Positions 36,655 through 46,045 are shown, numbered from the stretch's first letter. The stretch: DNA of 64,000 nt from Hymenobacter tibetensis (GCF_022827545.1 NZ_CP094669.1:3872001-3936000), one strand, 5' to 3'. Program-made: numbers and translations. Notes: generated by a model not told the origin, from the sequence alone.

Positions 36655-37950
36655 CTAAATCTGACGTTTCAGGCGGATAAACGCCGAGATAAGCTCGTCT
36701 TTGCGTTGTAAAAGCAAGAACAGCGTTTTGCCATCACCGGAATGGAAAATTCGGCTGATTTGCGTGAGGCTCATGCCTTTGACCGGAATCAAATTGATGG
36801 AAAGCAGCTCGTCGTCCGGCATCAGATCCGCTGCGGCAGCCGGCGAATTGGGCTCGATCCGCAGCACGAAATAGCGACGATAATTGGGGCCGGAAGCCAG
36901 CAGTTCCAAGCCACACATATCGTGCTCGAATGGGTCGCGGTAGAGGGAGTTGGGCCGGAGCCACAACGAATTGTGCGTGTAATCAATTATCACCTCAAAC
37001 CGTTTCAGCAATTCAAACCCGATGTTGCCGTTGCGGGGCACTTCGGCACGCAGCGCCCCATTCTCGGCATCGGGGAAAGACGTAAGCGGGGCCTTGAGCC
37101 GATACTGCCCTAGCTGCATGCTTTGCACCCGGCCCAGATACCCGTTGATGGCACCGCTAAGCCCACGCCCCAGTTGGGCCCGCATCCGTTGCGCAGGCAC
37201 CCGCATACGCGGGTCAGAGGATGTTTCCAAGGACAAGGCATGGCCGGCTCCGGTGTCGAGCACCAGCTTGAGCGGCAGCGTAAGTGAGTCGCTGAGGCTG
37301 ATGGGGGCGTATACGTAGGACTTACGCCCCTCCAGGTCGAGGGGGAGGCGGGCCCACCGCCGGCCTTTCGGCGACTTATAGGAGTTGGGGGCATGAAACC
37401 AGAGCTGCGCGTTGGTAGGCTCTACCTGCACCACAAAGCTGTTGAACACGTCGTAGCCCAGGATGCCGTGCACGGGTATGCCCACGTAGCCCGACAGGTT
37501 GAGCACATCAGAAGAAAGCACTAGAAAGGGCAGATGAGGTGCCACCACGCCCCGCATATCCACGTGTACACTGTCGGAATAGAAAGCTTCCAGGGGCTTT
37601 TCCTGCCCGGCGCCCATCACGTTGTAGTTGACACCCCGGCGCAGTTTTAGAATCTCAATCAGTGACGGGTCGGTGATAAGCGAAATACCCACCCCGGAAT
37701 CAAGCAGAAAATTGTAGGGCCCTTGCCCGTTGAGGTGGGCCTGCACGAGAATAAGGTTGCGCTGAAATTCGAACGGCACACGCACCTTCTGCTGCCCGGC
37801 CTTCGCAAATCTAAAGGCCGGCGCTTCGCCGACGCGTTGTGCGGGTGCGGCAATCGGCAGCAAAAGCAACAAGGCTAGTTTACACCACAGCCGGCCCGGC
37901 CACCAATGGCGCGCCAAAACAACGAGCGTAAAAAACCAATGGGCAAGCAT
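36655..37950 (-). CDS. retropepsin-like aspartyl protease with PDZ domain
   Basis: A 431-residue exported protein when started at MLAHWFFTLVV, which gives a signal peptide (LLLLLPIAAPAQR); the frame extends upstream to 38001. Two retropepsin-type active-site motifs are present, LLDSGVG near residue 92 and LVLDTGAGH near 232, so one polypeptide carries both halves. A PDZ domain follows at about 340-415 (VLRIEPNSPAAAADLMPDDELLSIN). This domain order is common in Bacteroidota envelope proteins. Substrate unknown. A hairpin sits upstream at 38107-38132. Confidence 0.88.
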   Translation of the reverse strand: MLAHWFFTLVVLARHWWPGRLWCKLALLLLLPIAAPAQRVGEAPAFRFAKAGQQKVRVPFEFQRNLILVQAHLNGQGPYNFLLDSGVGISLITDPSLIEILKLRRGVNYNVMGAGQEKPLEAFYSDSVHVDMRGVVAPHLPFLVLSSDVLNLSGYVGIPVHGILGYDVFNSFVVQVEPTNAQLWFHAPNSYKSPKGRRWARLPLDLEGRKSYVYAPISLSDSLTLPLKLVLDTGAGHALSLETSSDPRMRVPAQRMRAQLGRGLSGAINGYLGRVQSMQLGQYRLKAPLTSFPDAENGALRAEVPRNGNIGFELLKRFEVIIDYTHNSLWLRPNSLYRDPFEHDMCGLELLASGPNYRRYFVLRIEPNSPAAAADLMPDDELLSINLIPVKGMSLTQISRIFHSGDGKTLFLLLQRKDELISAFIRLKRQI

Positions 37951-38106
37951 AGCGGAGCGGGCGGGATGGGAAATATAGCCAAAAGCCACCTGTTTCGCCA
38001 TTGTTTAGGCGGCTACGTTGTCCTCTGCCTGCACAAAACATTCCACTGCTATGCGGTACGCCGTATCTAGCTTTCTTCCAGCAAGCTAGTGTGCTCCTCT
38101 GCGGAA

Positions 38107-38132
38107 CACAGGAAGCCTGTTTGCTTCCTGTG
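38107..38132. repeat. 10-bp perfect hairpin
   Basis: CACAGGAAGC and GCTTCCTGTG pair perfectly around a 6-base loop in the interval between two minus-strand genes. Without a T run, it may be a terminator for menC or a structured leader element. Confidence 0.45.
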
Positions 38133-38239
38133 GGTTGCGTGGCCGAACAGCGGCAGCGCGCACAGTCGCGCCTCCAACCACTCCTTATCTTGTGGTAACC
38201 AACACATGCTACTTGTAGCCTGGTTCCTAAGCCTGCGGT

Positions 38240-39328
38240 TTATACGTACTGCTCGAGCATTGGCAGTTCCCAGGAGCCGCGCGGGTCGTAGTGGAGCTGC
38301 CCGGCCTCGATGCGGAGTGGGGCAGCCAGGTTGTTGTGATACAGTTGTCCGGTGCCCAAGCCTTGCGGAAAATTGGGGAGAGCATACTCGCCGGCTAGCT
38401 GGCTGATGGCGTTCAAGGCAGTATTGGATTCCAGCGCCGAAGTCAGCCACCAGCTGATGCCCCAGTCTTCGGCCAGTTGCCACCAGGTGGCTGCAGCAGC
38501 CATGCCCCCTACCAGCGTGGGCTTCAAAATGATATAAGCAGGCGCTATTTCCTCCAGCAACGCTTCTTGCAGGCCAGGGTCAGTAACGCCAATCAACTCC
38601 TCATCGAGGGCAACGGGTACCGGCGAATGGCGGCACACTTCGGCCATGGCCGCCCACTGGCCGGCTGCCAATGGCTGCTCGATGGAATGCAGTTGAAAAC
38701 GCGCCAGTTGCTCTAGCTTGGACAACGCCTCAGTGGAGGAAAAGGCACCATTGGCATCTACGCGCAAGGTGAGTTCAGCAGGACCAGCTTCGGCCCTGAT
38801 TTCGGCCAGTAATTGCAGTTCAGTGGCAAAGTCTAGGCTTCCTATTTTCAATTTCAGGCACGAATAGCCCTCTTCCAGCTTCTTCCGAATCTGCTCCCGC
38901 ATGAAGGAAGCGTCGCCCATCCATACCAGCCCGTTGATGGGCACTCCCGCCTCGCCGCGGCTGAAAGGGTTGTCGAAAAGCTGGCGTTGGGCCCCGTGGT
39001 GTAGGTCGAGCAGTGCGGTTTCGAGTCCGAAGCGCAAGGCTGGCCACTCCGGCCCGATAAGCGCCAGCACATCCTCTACACCAACGTCCGCCTTGAATTG
39101 GGCGCGGTTGAACGCCGTACACAGCGCAGCTAGATGGGCCTCGAAATCGGGGCGGTAGTCGGGGCTGAGACCAGCCAGCGGCGCGGCCTCTCCCAACCCG
39201 ACAAGATGGGGCTGCTGGCTATCCGTAAGGTGCAGATACCAGGCTACATGCTCGGTAAGGGCCCCGCGGGAAGTACGGGCGGGAAAATTGAAGCGCAGAA
39301 CGCGCTGTGAATAGCGAAGCTGAAGCAT
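38240..39328 (-). CDS. menC: o-succinylbenzoate synthase
   Basis: Dehydrates SHCHC to o-succinylbenzoate in menaquinone synthesis, in the cytoplasm. The 362-residue protein belongs to the enolase superfamily: N-terminal cap domain (GLGEAAPLAGLSPDYRPD), the KxK catalytic pair in CLKLKIGS near 165, the metal ligands in LRVDANGAF, HSIEQPL and VALDEEL, and the second catalytic Lys in ILKPTLVGG near 265. Related N-acylamino-acid racemases have the same fold, but the short length and Bacteroidota-type KIGSLDF segment favour MenC. No other men genes are in the window. Confidence 0.88.
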   Translation of the reverse strand: MLQLRYSQRVLRFNFPARTSRGALTEHVAWYLHLTDSQQPHLVGLGEAAPLAGLSPDYRPDFEAHLAALCTAFNRAQFKADVGVEDVLALIGPEWPALRFGLETALLDLHHGAQRQLFDNPFSRGEAGVPINGLVWMGDASFMREQIRKKLEEGYSCLKLKIGSLDFATELQLLAEIRAEAGPAELTLRVDANGAFSSTEALSKLEQLARFQLHSIEQPLAAGQWAAMAEVCRHSPVPVALDEELIGVTDPGLQEALLEEIAPAYIILKPTLVGGMAAAATWWQLAEDWGISWWLTSALESNTALNAISQLAGEYALPNFPQGLGTGQLYHNNLAAPLRIEAGQLHYDPRGSWELPMLEQYV

Positions 39329-39465
39329 GGCGTGATAATACGGCGGTTTCCAACAAACCGCCTAGTTTGGTGCAGGATGAGGGCACAAACCGAGGAGTTA
39401 CATACCAACGGAAGCCGTTGCGGATAGTACGTAATGCCTAGGAAGCACTGAGACTTTTGCCAAAA

Positions 39466-39502
39466 AAAAGCTACTCCCAGAACAAGTCCGGGAGTAGCTT
39501 TT
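39466..39502 (-). terminator. terminator of the KGG gene
   Basis: AAAAGCTACTCCC and GGGAGTAGCTTTT pair perfectly over 13 bp around an 11-base loop between the KGG gene and menC. Confidence 0.85.
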
Positions 39503-39556
39503 CATAGTAGGCAGAAAACCTGGTTGGAAGCAGGCCTGCTTTGTTACAGCGTAAAC

Positions 39557-39808
39557 CTATGCTTTTGCCGAAGGTTTGCGGGTTGCTTGGCCACCTTTGC
39601 GGCCGGCTGCGCGGGCCTCTTCGGCGGTGAAGCGGTGGCCACGGCCACTTTCGTGCGAAGCCCGACCACCTTCGCTGGCGATGCGGCGCTGCTGCTCTGG
39701 GTCCATGGCAGCAAAGCCACGAGGACGCTTCGCTTTGGAGTCGGTGGTAGCCGCCTTGGCCTTAGCAGCAGGGCGGGATACTGGCGTAGATGGGAGATTG
39801 TTCTGCAT
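39557..39808 (-). CDS. KGG-repeat stress protein
   Basis: An 83-residue basic protein of the KGG (stress-induced, GsiB/YciG-like) family. Two imperfect copies of the repeat are visible: QRRIASEGGRASHESGRGHR at about 40-60 and EEARAAGRKGGQATR at about 64-78. The N-terminal 30 residues are Ala/Lys/Pro-rich and probably disordered. Such proteins are tied to general stress and desiccation tolerance in other bacteria. An overlapping longer frame on the same strand (39544-39858) is a shadow. Confidence 0.85.
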   Translation of the reverse strand: MQNNLPSTPVSRPAAKAKAATTDSKAKRPRGFAAMDPEQQRRIASEGGRASHESGRGHRFTAEEARAAGRKGGQATRKPSAKA

Positions 39809-39932
39809 AGCGGTATGATTGTGGAAAGGAAATACTTCGTGTTGATTTCTGTAAGCAAGAAACGCAGCTACTCGTTTCAGGACTAGCTAAATCCAATAAG
39901 AATTGGGGTAAGGGGGTCAAAATACCGCTTTC

Positions 39933-39992
39933 TACGGAGGAGCTTGCGCGATATACACGACCGTACCTGCGGCAAATACGGAGGAGCTTGCG
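39933..39992. repeat. 16-bp direct repeat upstream of egtB
   Basis: TACGGAGGAGCTTGCG occurs at 39933-39948 and again at 39977-39992, start-to-start 44 bases (about four DNA turns). It lies in the shared region between the KGG gene and egtB, where a paired operator could sit. Confidence 0.6.
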
Positions 39993-40082
39993 GACTCAAC
40001 AGTAGGTAAGCGCCGACCCGACACAAAACCTGAACCGAAGAAATGTAGTTACTTGGCAAGCAGCTTCTTTTCCTTACCTGCC

Positions 40083-41381
40083 ATGTCCTTGTCTTCTCTC
40101 TCCGTTGCTTTGCCCGTTGTGGCCGAGCCATCCTCCCTGGCACTTCGTTTTCAAGAAGTGCGCAACCGCACCGCCACTTTGTGTGCCCCCCTACTCCCTG
40201 AGGACACTGTGGTGCAGCCCATGCTCGATGTGAGCCCGCCGAAATGGCATCTGGCCCACGTCACTTGGTTTTGGGAAACATTTCTGCTGAAGGAATACTT
40301 ACCCGGCTACAGCGTGTATCACCCCGACTACGCGTTTCTGTTCAATTCGTACTATAATTCGCTGGGTTCCCGCGTAAACCGCGCCGACCGAGGCACCATT
40401 TCGCGCCCCGCACTAGCCGACGTGTACGCCTATCGGGCCCACATCGACGAGCACATGCCGCAGCTCTTGGCCCTGGCTGACACGCTGCCACCCGCCTTTC
40501 ACGAGGTATTCGAGCTGGGCTTACAACACGAGCAGCAGCACCAAGAGCTACTCGCCACCGACATAAAGTACATCTTGAGTACCAGCCCGTTGGCGCCTGC
40601 CTATCAACCTGCTCCGGCCGCGCCCGCTCGTACGCCCGCGCCTCCTGCGGCTTGGCTGCCCGTGCCCGGTGGCATTTCGCGCATTGGGTACGAAGGCACT
40701 GGCTTTTGCTTCGACAACGAACTGAACCCACACGAGGTACTAACCACCGATTTCGAAATTCAAAACCGGCTGGTTACTAACAGCGAGTATCAGGAATTTA
40801 TAGCGGCCGGTGGCTACCAAGATTTCCGCTACTGGTTGGGTGAAGGCTGGGAGTTGGTTCAAAGTATGGGCTGGGAAGCGCCGCTGTACTGGGTTGAAAA
40901 ACAAGGACAGTGGCACCGCTTTACGCATCACGGCTTGCAATCCGTACATCCTGCGGCACCTGTCACGCACATCAGCTTTTATGAGGCGCAAGCCTACGCT
41001 ACGTGGGCCGGTGCACGGCTACTGACAGAGCAGGAATGGGAAGTGGCAGCTCGGCATTTTCAAGCTACTTCAACTGCCGGCACCTTCCTGGAAAGCAACC
41101 TTCTAGACCCCCAGCCCCTTCCGCCCGACGCTGACCCAACCCACTGCCACCAGTTGCTCGGCGATGCCTGGGAATGGACGTATTCAGCATATCACCCCTA
41201 CCCTGGCTACAACCGGGCACCGGGCGCGCTAGGCGAGTACAACGGCAAGTTTATGGTCAACCAGTTGGTGCTGCGTGGTGGCTCGTGCGCTACGCCCGCC
41301 AGCCATATCCGGCTTACGTACCGCAACTTTTTCCACGCTGACAAGCGCTGGCAGTTCACGGGTATCCGGCTGGCTCGCTAA
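40083..41381 (+). CDS. egtB: ergothioneine biosynthesis sulfoxide synthase
   Basis: Iron enzyme that joins a thiol (gamma-Glu-Cys or Cys) to trimethyl-histidine with oxygen. The 432-residue protein has an N-terminal DinB-like domain with the iron histidines in WHLAHVTWFWETF near residue 54 and LQHEQQHQELL near 145. The C-terminal FGE-sulfatase domain runs from about 185 to the end (LPVPGGISRIG, TNSEYQEFIAAGGYQ, AEWEWAARH-like EQEWEVAARHF, GDAWEWTYS, LRGGSCATP, RNFFHADKRWQFTGIRLAR). The start MSLSSLS is preferred over 40053. It is separated from egtD by a terminator. Confidence 0.93.
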   Translation: MSLSSLSVALPVVAEPSSLALRFQEVRNRTATLCAPLLPEDTVVQPMLDVSPPKWHLAHVTWFWETFLLKEYLPGYSVYHPDYAFLFNSYYNSLGSRVNRADRGTISRPALADVYAYRAHIDEHMPQLLALADTLPPAFHEVFELGLQHEQQHQELLATDIKYILSTSPLAPAYQPAPAAPARTPAPPAAWLPVPGGISRIGYEGTGFCFDNELNPHEVLTTDFEIQNRLVTNSEYQEFIAAGGYQDFRYWLGEGWELVQSMGWEAPLYWVEKQGQWHRFTHHGLQSVHPAAPVTHISFYEAQAYATWAGARLLTEQEWEVAARHFQATSTAGTFLESNLLDPQPLPPDADPTHCHQLLGDAWEWTYSAYHPYPGYNRAPGALGEYNGKFMVNQLVLRGGSCATPASHIRLTYRNFFHADKRWQFTGIRLAR

Positions 41382-41387
41382 GGTTTT

Positions 41388-41438
41388 GGGTGGATGGCAC
41401 TAGGTAGTACTACGTAGTGCTATCCGCCCCTATTTTTT
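41388..41438 (+). terminator. intrinsic terminator between egtB and egtD
   Basis: GGGTGGATGGCACTA pairs with TAGTGCTATCCGCCC (two G-T pairs), followed by TATTTTTT. It ends 30 bases before the egtD start at 41468. Confidence 0.8.
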
Positions 41439-41467
41439 CATTGTGCACATTGTTTGCGTATTATCTA

Positions 41468-42496
41468 ATGTCCTTGTCTTCCGCTTCCTCTCTCTCCGCC
41501 CCTCTTGATGTTGCTGCTGAGCAACAAGCAGAAACTGAAAACCAGGAACTGGAAACGCTTAAGAAGCACGTGGCCGATGGCCTGCGCCGTCCGCAGAAAA
41601 CGTTGTCGTCGATGTATTTCTACGACGACGAGGGTAGCCGGCTGTTTCAGCAGATTATGGCCTTGCCCGAGTACTACCCCACTCGTACCGAGTTTCAGCT
41701 CCTGACCCAACACCAAGCCGCGCTGTCCGCGGCCCTGCGCCCCACCAATACCCAGGAACCGTTTTTTCTGCTTGAGCTAGGCGCCGGTGACGGATTGAAA
41801 ACCAAGATCCTGCTGCGGTACCTTCTGGAAACCAACGCCGACTTCACGTACGTGCCCGTTGATATTTCCGGCGCAGCTCTAGATGGCTTATCGGCAAGCT
41901 TGCGCGACGAGTTGCCCGCGTTGCGCGTGGAGCCGATTGTGGCGGACTACTCGGCCGCTCTGCGCCTGATGGCGGCTCGGACGGGCCGCAAAGTGGTGCT
42001 GTTTTTGGGCTCGAACATCGGCAACTTCTTACCTAGCGACCGACTGGCGTTTTTGCGTACGCTGGCGGAGCCGCTGAGCCCCAACGACCGGTTGCTGATT
42101 GGCTTCGACCTCCAAAAAGACCCGCGCATCATCCGGGCCGCTTACGACGATGCGCAGGGCGTAACAGCGGCCTTCAACCTGAACCTGCTGGCGCGGTTCA
42201 ACCGAGAGCTACGCGCAGATTTCGACTTGGCCCATTGGCAGCACTACACGGACTATGACCCGTTGGCTGGCACTGTCCGCTCGTTCTTGGTGAGTACCCG
42301 TGCCCAGGTGGTACACATAGCGGCCCTCAACCAAGTGTTCCACTTCGCTGCATGGGAAACCATTCATACCGAGAATTCCTACAAGTTCACGGCTCCTCAG
42401 ATAAGAGCAATAGCGGCCGAAGCCGGGCTCACCGTCACGGAGCTTTTCACTGACGAGCAAGAGTATTTTGCCGATGTAGTGCTGCGTCCTGCCTGA
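41468..42496 (+). CDS. egtD: L-histidine N-alpha-methyltransferase
   Basis: Makes trimethyl-histidine (hercynine) from histidine and SAM, the first step of ergothioneine synthesis. The 342-residue protein has the EgtD start region KTLSSMYFYDDEGSRLFQQI, EYYPTRTEFQLL, the SAM loop LLELGAGDGLKTKILL near residue 100, FLGSNIGNF near 180 and LIGFDLQKD near 210. The start MSLSSASS is chosen because the open frame upstream to 41417 lies in the terminator region. Note that egtB and egtD both begin MSLSS. Confidence 0.93.
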   Translation: MSLSSASSLSAPLDVAAEQQAETENQELETLKKHVADGLRRPQKTLSSMYFYDDEGSRLFQQIMALPEYYPTRTEFQLLTQHQAALSAALRPTNTQEPFFLLELGAGDGLKTKILLRYLLETNADFTYVPVDISGAALDGLSASLRDELPALRVEPIVADYSAALRLMAARTGRKVVLFLGSNIGNFLPSDRLAFLRTLAEPLSPNDRLLIGFDLQKDPRIIRAAYDDAQGVTAAFNLNLLARFNRELRADFDLAHWQHYTDYDPLAGTVRSFLVSTRAQVVHIAALNQVFHFAAWETIHTENSYKFTAPQIRAIAAEAGLTVTELFTDEQEYFADVVLRPA

Positions 42497-42577
42497 TAAC
42501 GTGCGCTTTACTTTGGGTTAACCTGGGTAAGTCGTTGTGTTCGGCATACCCTGCTAAAGGCCGGAGAACCTTGTCTG

Positions 42578-42633
42578 CACCTACTCCCCACAGTACTTCG
42601 GGAGGCATAGTACGGATACTGGCGGAGTAGGTG
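42578..42633. repeat. inverted repeat after egtD
   Basis: CACCTACTCC at 42578-42587 and GGAGTAGGTG at 42624-42633 pair perfectly, with a further AGTAC/GTAC step inside. It is probably a terminator or 3'-end stabiliser of the egtD mRNA. Confidence 0.5.
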
Positions 42634-42730
42634 GCTGGCAAGCTTGGTGGATAGTGAAGCCTTGCGCTTTTTGTGAAAGGGCAGCTACTTTACCTACCTT
42701 TTTGGCCTCTACCTCTCTTGCCTTTGCTTC

Positions 42731-43819
42731 ATGCCACTGATCAGCCTTGCCTCTGGATATGGCAACTTCCTGCCACCACCCGAAGTTATTTCTCAGGTAG
42801 CACACCTGCTGCATGCGGGCCGCTTTCCGGTTAGTCCGGTGGAAGGGCTGCCAGCGCTGCGGGAGGCCATAGCAGCCACCTACCAGCATCCGGAAGGCCC
42901 GCCCGTAACGCCAGCCAACGTGGTCGTTACGCCCGGTACCAAAGCAGCCTTATTTGCTTTGCTCCGAGCAGTGCTTCGCCCCGGCGACGAAGTGCTGCTC
43001 CCTACTCCGAATTGGTTTGGCTTCTGGGAGCTAATCGAACGAGCGGGCGGCACCGTCCGTGAGTTGCCGCTGCACGCCGCCGATGGCTATAGCTTGTCTG
43101 CGGAGGTTCTACAAGCGGCTCTCACCCCTCGCACGCGGCTCTTCCTTTTCACCAACCCCAACAACCCAACCGGCCGCATCTACCAACGCTCCGAGGTGGA
43201 AGCGTTGCTGACCGTCACGCGCCAGCATCCGCAGCTGTTCGTGCTGGCCGATGAAATCTACGACGGCATGTGTTTCGAGCCCGTGCCCGTACCTACGCTG
43301 CTCTCCTTCCCTGACCCCCACAACCAGCACCTCGTGGTGAATGGCTTCTCGAAGTCGTTGGCCTTGATTGGCTGGAACACCGGCTACCTCGTGGCGCCCC
43401 CGACCATAGCACGAGCGTGCGCACTTCAGCAGTTCGCTACTGGTGGTGCCGTAGCTGTTCCCAGCCAGCTGGCAGCCCAAGTAGCCACCGAGTCCAAAGC
43501 CACCATCACGGCTACGCTGCGGCAACAGCTGCTTGCTAACCGGCAGCGCCTTCTCGATTTTCTTTCCTCACTCCCAGGAGCCCTGCCGCATCTTCCGGGT
43601 GGCACTTACTACGCCTTTCCTGATTTGCGCGCCTTCATGGCGCCCCACCTAGCGCCTGTTGAGGCATCAGCTCAGGTGGTGGCACGGCTGCAAGCTGCGG
43701 GGGTAGGTGTATTAGACGGAAGTACCTGCGGAGCCCCGGGCTTCGCGCGTTTGTCGTATGCAGTACCGGTAACGGAATTGCGGGAGGCCCTCAGCAAGCT
43801 CGCTACCGTTCTTCAGTAG
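42731..43819 (+). CDS. PLP-dependent class I/II aminotransferase
   Basis: A 362-residue fold-type I aminotransferase. PLP-binding features are the TNPNNPTGRIY segment near residue 140, LADEIYDGM near 172 and the Schiff-base Lys208 in NGFSKSLALIGWNTGY. The C-terminal small domain includes GGTYYAFPDLRAF. Family membership is AspC/AlaA-like; the amino donor cannot be told. It follows the ergothioneine genes on the same strand but is separated by an inverted repeat and 234 bases, so a link with ergothioneine is only suggestive. A run TACCTTTTTGG lies upstream and resembles a -7 box. Confidence 0.9.
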   Translation: MPLISLASGYGNFLPPPEVISQVAHLLHAGRFPVSPVEGLPALREAIAATYQHPEGPPVTPANVVVTPGTKAALFALLRAVLRPGDEVLLPTPNWFGFWELIERAGGTVRELPLHAADGYSLSAEVLQAALTPRTRLFLFTNPNNPTGRIYQRSEVEALLTVTRQHPQLFVLADEIYDGMCFEPVPVPTLLSFPDPHNQHLVVNGFSKSLALIGWNTGYLVAPPTIARACALQQFATGGAVAVPSQLAAQVATESKATITATLRQQLLANRQRLLDFLSSLPGALPHLPGGTYYAFPDLRAFMAPHLAPVEASAQVVARLQAAGVGVLDGSTCGAPGFARLSYAVPVTELREALSKLATVLQ

Positions 43820-43885
43820 CGCACGGGTTCCGGCAACAACCCGAAACTTCACGGTAGCAACGCTAATTGCTCGCCGGGAGGGGGC

Positions 43886-43893
43886 TACCTTTG
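43886..43893 (+). promoter_or_regulatory. -7 box of the MATE exporter gene
   Basis: TACCTTTG, an exact TAnnTTTG match, 23 bases before the ATG at 43916. A TTG occurs 16 bases upstream, a little short of the usual spacing. Confidence 0.5.
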
Positions 43894-43915
43894 TGGCGTT
43901 CTTTTGCCTTGTGTT

Positions 43916-45283
43916 ATGTCGCTTACCGCCCTCCGCCCCCACCTCAAACCCACCCTCTTATTGGCTTATCCGGTTGTACTCAGCCAGCTGGGGCACGTAC
44001 TGGTTAACGTCTGCGACTCCGTGATGGTGGGCCAGACGGGCAAGGTTCCGCTGGCCGCTGTTAGTTTGGGTGTGAGCGTGAATACGGTGGTAATGGTGCT
44101 AGGGCTCGGCCTATCTATGGGTATCACGCCGCTGGTGGCTGCCGCCGATGGGCAGCGCGACGTGCGGCAACTTGGACGCCTCCTGAGCACTGGCGTTTGG
44201 CTGTGCGCTTTGGCAGGCATTGTGCTGGGCGCAGCCGGGCTGCTGATTGCCCCCCTACTTGGGCATTTGCGCCAACCCGCCGAAGTGGTGCGCTTGGCTG
44301 CTCCTTGGGTGCGCGTGCTGTTTTTGTCGTTGCTGCCGCTGATGGTATTTCAGGGATTCAAACAGTTCGCCGAGGGCCTGGGCCTGACCCGGCAAGCCAT
44401 GTACTTGTCGATACTGGCCAACCTGATCAACGCGGGCTTGTGCTACACCTTTATCTTCGGGCATTTTGGGGCCCCAGCCCTGGGCATGATGGGCTCGGCC
44501 TGGGCTACTCTTATTGCCCGTATCCTAATGGCTGTACTCATGGGGGCCTACGTGCTACGAGCAGCCCGCTTGCAGCCGTATCGGGAGGCCGTGCACTCCT
44601 GGCTTCGCCCCGACAAGGCCACGTTGCGCCGGCTAATTGGGTTGGGCTCACCTATTGGAGTGCAGATGATGTTTGAAATGGGGGCCTTCAGTTTCTCGGC
44701 TATTATGATTGGCTGGGTGGGCGCCACGGCTTTGGCAGCGCATCAAATTGCTATCAACGTCGCGTCTGTAACCTACATGGCCGCCAGCGGTATTGCGGCG
44801 GCGGCCACCATTCGGGTCGGCAATTTGCGCGGAGTAGGCGACGCCTATGGCGCACGCCAAGCGGGCTTGGCAGCGTATCTGTTGGCTTTCTTGTTTATGT
44901 CTTCTATGGGGCTGCTGCTGGTAGCTACCCGTCACTTCGTACCCCACTTCTACAACCACGACCCCACCGTAGTGGCGCAGGCCGCTACCCTGCTGCTGAT
45001 AGCGGCAGCTTTCCAGGTGTCGGATGGGCTGCAAGTGGTAGGGCTAGGGGCCTTGCGGGGCCTTGAAGACGTGAAAGTGCCGTCGGTAGTGGCCCTGCTG
45101 GCGTACTGGGTGGTGGCTCTACCGCTGGGCTATGGCTTGGGCTTCGGGCTGAAAATGGGCAACATTGGCGTTTGGTTGGGCTTGCTGCTCGGCCTCACGC
45201 TGGTAGCGGGCGTGCTCCTGTGGCGCTTCCGGCAGCATAGCGCCGTGTCCGTCCCACCGCCTGCTGTACTAGCTAGCCACTAA
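43916..45283 (+). CDS. MATE family multidrug/solute exporter
   Basis: A 455-residue inner-membrane protein with about 12 hydrophobic segments in two related halves, the layout of MATE transporters driven by Na+ or H+. Family features are YPVVLSQLGHVLVNVCDSVMVGQTG in the first helices, GFKQFAEGLGLTRQAMYLSI near 150, and GSPIGVQMMFEMGAFSFSAIMIGWVG near 245, the start of the second half. The start at MSLTALRP follows a -7 box. Substrate unknown; NorM-like drug efflux is the usual role. Confidence 0.92.
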   Translation: MSLTALRPHLKPTLLLAYPVVLSQLGHVLVNVCDSVMVGQTGKVPLAAVSLGVSVNTVVMVLGLGLSMGITPLVAAADGQRDVRQLGRLLSTGVWLCALAGIVLGAAGLLIAPLLGHLRQPAEVVRLAAPWVRVLFLSLLPLMVFQGFKQFAEGLGLTRQAMYLSILANLINAGLCYTFIFGHFGAPALGMMGSAWATLIARILMAVLMGAYVLRAARLQPYREAVHSWLRPDKATLRRLIGLGSPIGVQMMFEMGAFSFSAIMIGWVGATALAAHQIAINVASVTYMAASGIAAAATIRVGNLRGVGDAYGARQAGLAAYLLAFLFMSSMGLLLVATRHFVPHFYNHDPTVVAQAATLLLIAAAFQVSDGLQVVGLGALRGLEDVKVPSVVALLAYWVVALPLGYGLGFGLKMGNIGVWLGLLLGLTLVAGVLLWRFRQHSAVSVPPPAVLASH

Positions 45284-45411
45284 GCGGCTGCCGGGTGCGC
45301 TCTACCACACCAGTTCAGCTATTGTCAGCGTTTTAGCGCAGCTCAAGGGAACAAGGCGCTGCCGGTTGGTGTAGCAGGAAAGCCTTTGCTCCTGTATCAG
45401 CCTTCTTCGTT

Positions 45412-45419
45412 TATCTTTG
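45412..45419 (+). promoter_or_regulatory. -7 box overlapping the DUF922 gene start
   Basis: TATCTTTG ends three bases before the ATG at 45423. A TTTG at 45385-45388 could be the -33 box (23-base spacing). Transcription would start at or next to the start codon. Confidence 0.5.
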
Positions 45420-45422
45420 AAA

Positions 45423-45980
45423 ATGACATTTTTCTCGTTTCTCCTATTTCTGCTTGCGCAAACGCTGCAGAACCCAGTTCAAACGACTCCTAAACCAGCT
45501 CCCGCTAAAGAACTAATCGACTGGTCGGCGCAAAGGCCGCTCACCTGGGCCGACTTCAAGAGCAGGCCGATGGCCGTTGACCGGCTAGCCGCGCTTACTT
45601 CCGGCACTATTGACGTTCAAGTCGGTTGCACCGACTTTGTGTTCCGGTCCACCGTACGAGCCGTTTTTATTCCGCAGGAGTCGTGGGTGCGCGATGCGGC
45701 CAAGGCCACTCCTGCCCTTCTACGCCACGAGCAATTGCACTTCGATATCACCGAGCTGCACGCCCGCATGTTGCGCCAGAAGCTTAGCTTGGTGAAGTTG
45801 AATTGCCAACACCTCAACCCCGCTTTCAATAACCTCACCAAAGCGGCTTTTGCCACGTGGCAGCGCGAGGAAGGCCGCTACGACCAGGAAACCAACCATG
45901 GCCTCAACGCCGTGAAGCAAAAATATTGGGAAGAGCAAGTACAAGTGCGCCTCACGCAACTGAACGCTTTTGCTTTGTAA
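45423..45980 (+). CDS. DUF922 family exported protein, putative metalloprotease-like
   Basis: A 185-residue protein with a short hydrophobic export signal (MTFFSFLLFLLAQTLQ), then the DUF922 hallmark RPLTWADFKSRP near residue 37 and the RHEQLHFDITELHARML segment near 102. HEQLH fits the HExxH zinc-binding pattern seen in this family, and a further acidic/His region follows. Enzyme activity is not proven for the family. The start ATG sits immediately after a -7 box, so the message is probably leaderless. Confidence 0.82.
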   Translation: MTFFSFLLFLLAQTLQNPVQTTPKPAPAKELIDWSAQRPLTWADFKSRPMAVDRLAALTSGTIDVQVGCTDFVFRSTVRAVFIPQESWVRDAAKATPALLRHEQLHFDITELHARMLRQKLSLVKLNCQHLNPAFNNLTKAAFATWQREEGRYDQETNHGLNAVKQKYWEEQVQVRLTQLNAFAL

Positions 45981-46045
45981 CATCAGTATAGCGCATTACT
46001 TCGGGGCTGCGCTGCACCACGTATTAGCCACTCTAGTAGTTTCTT

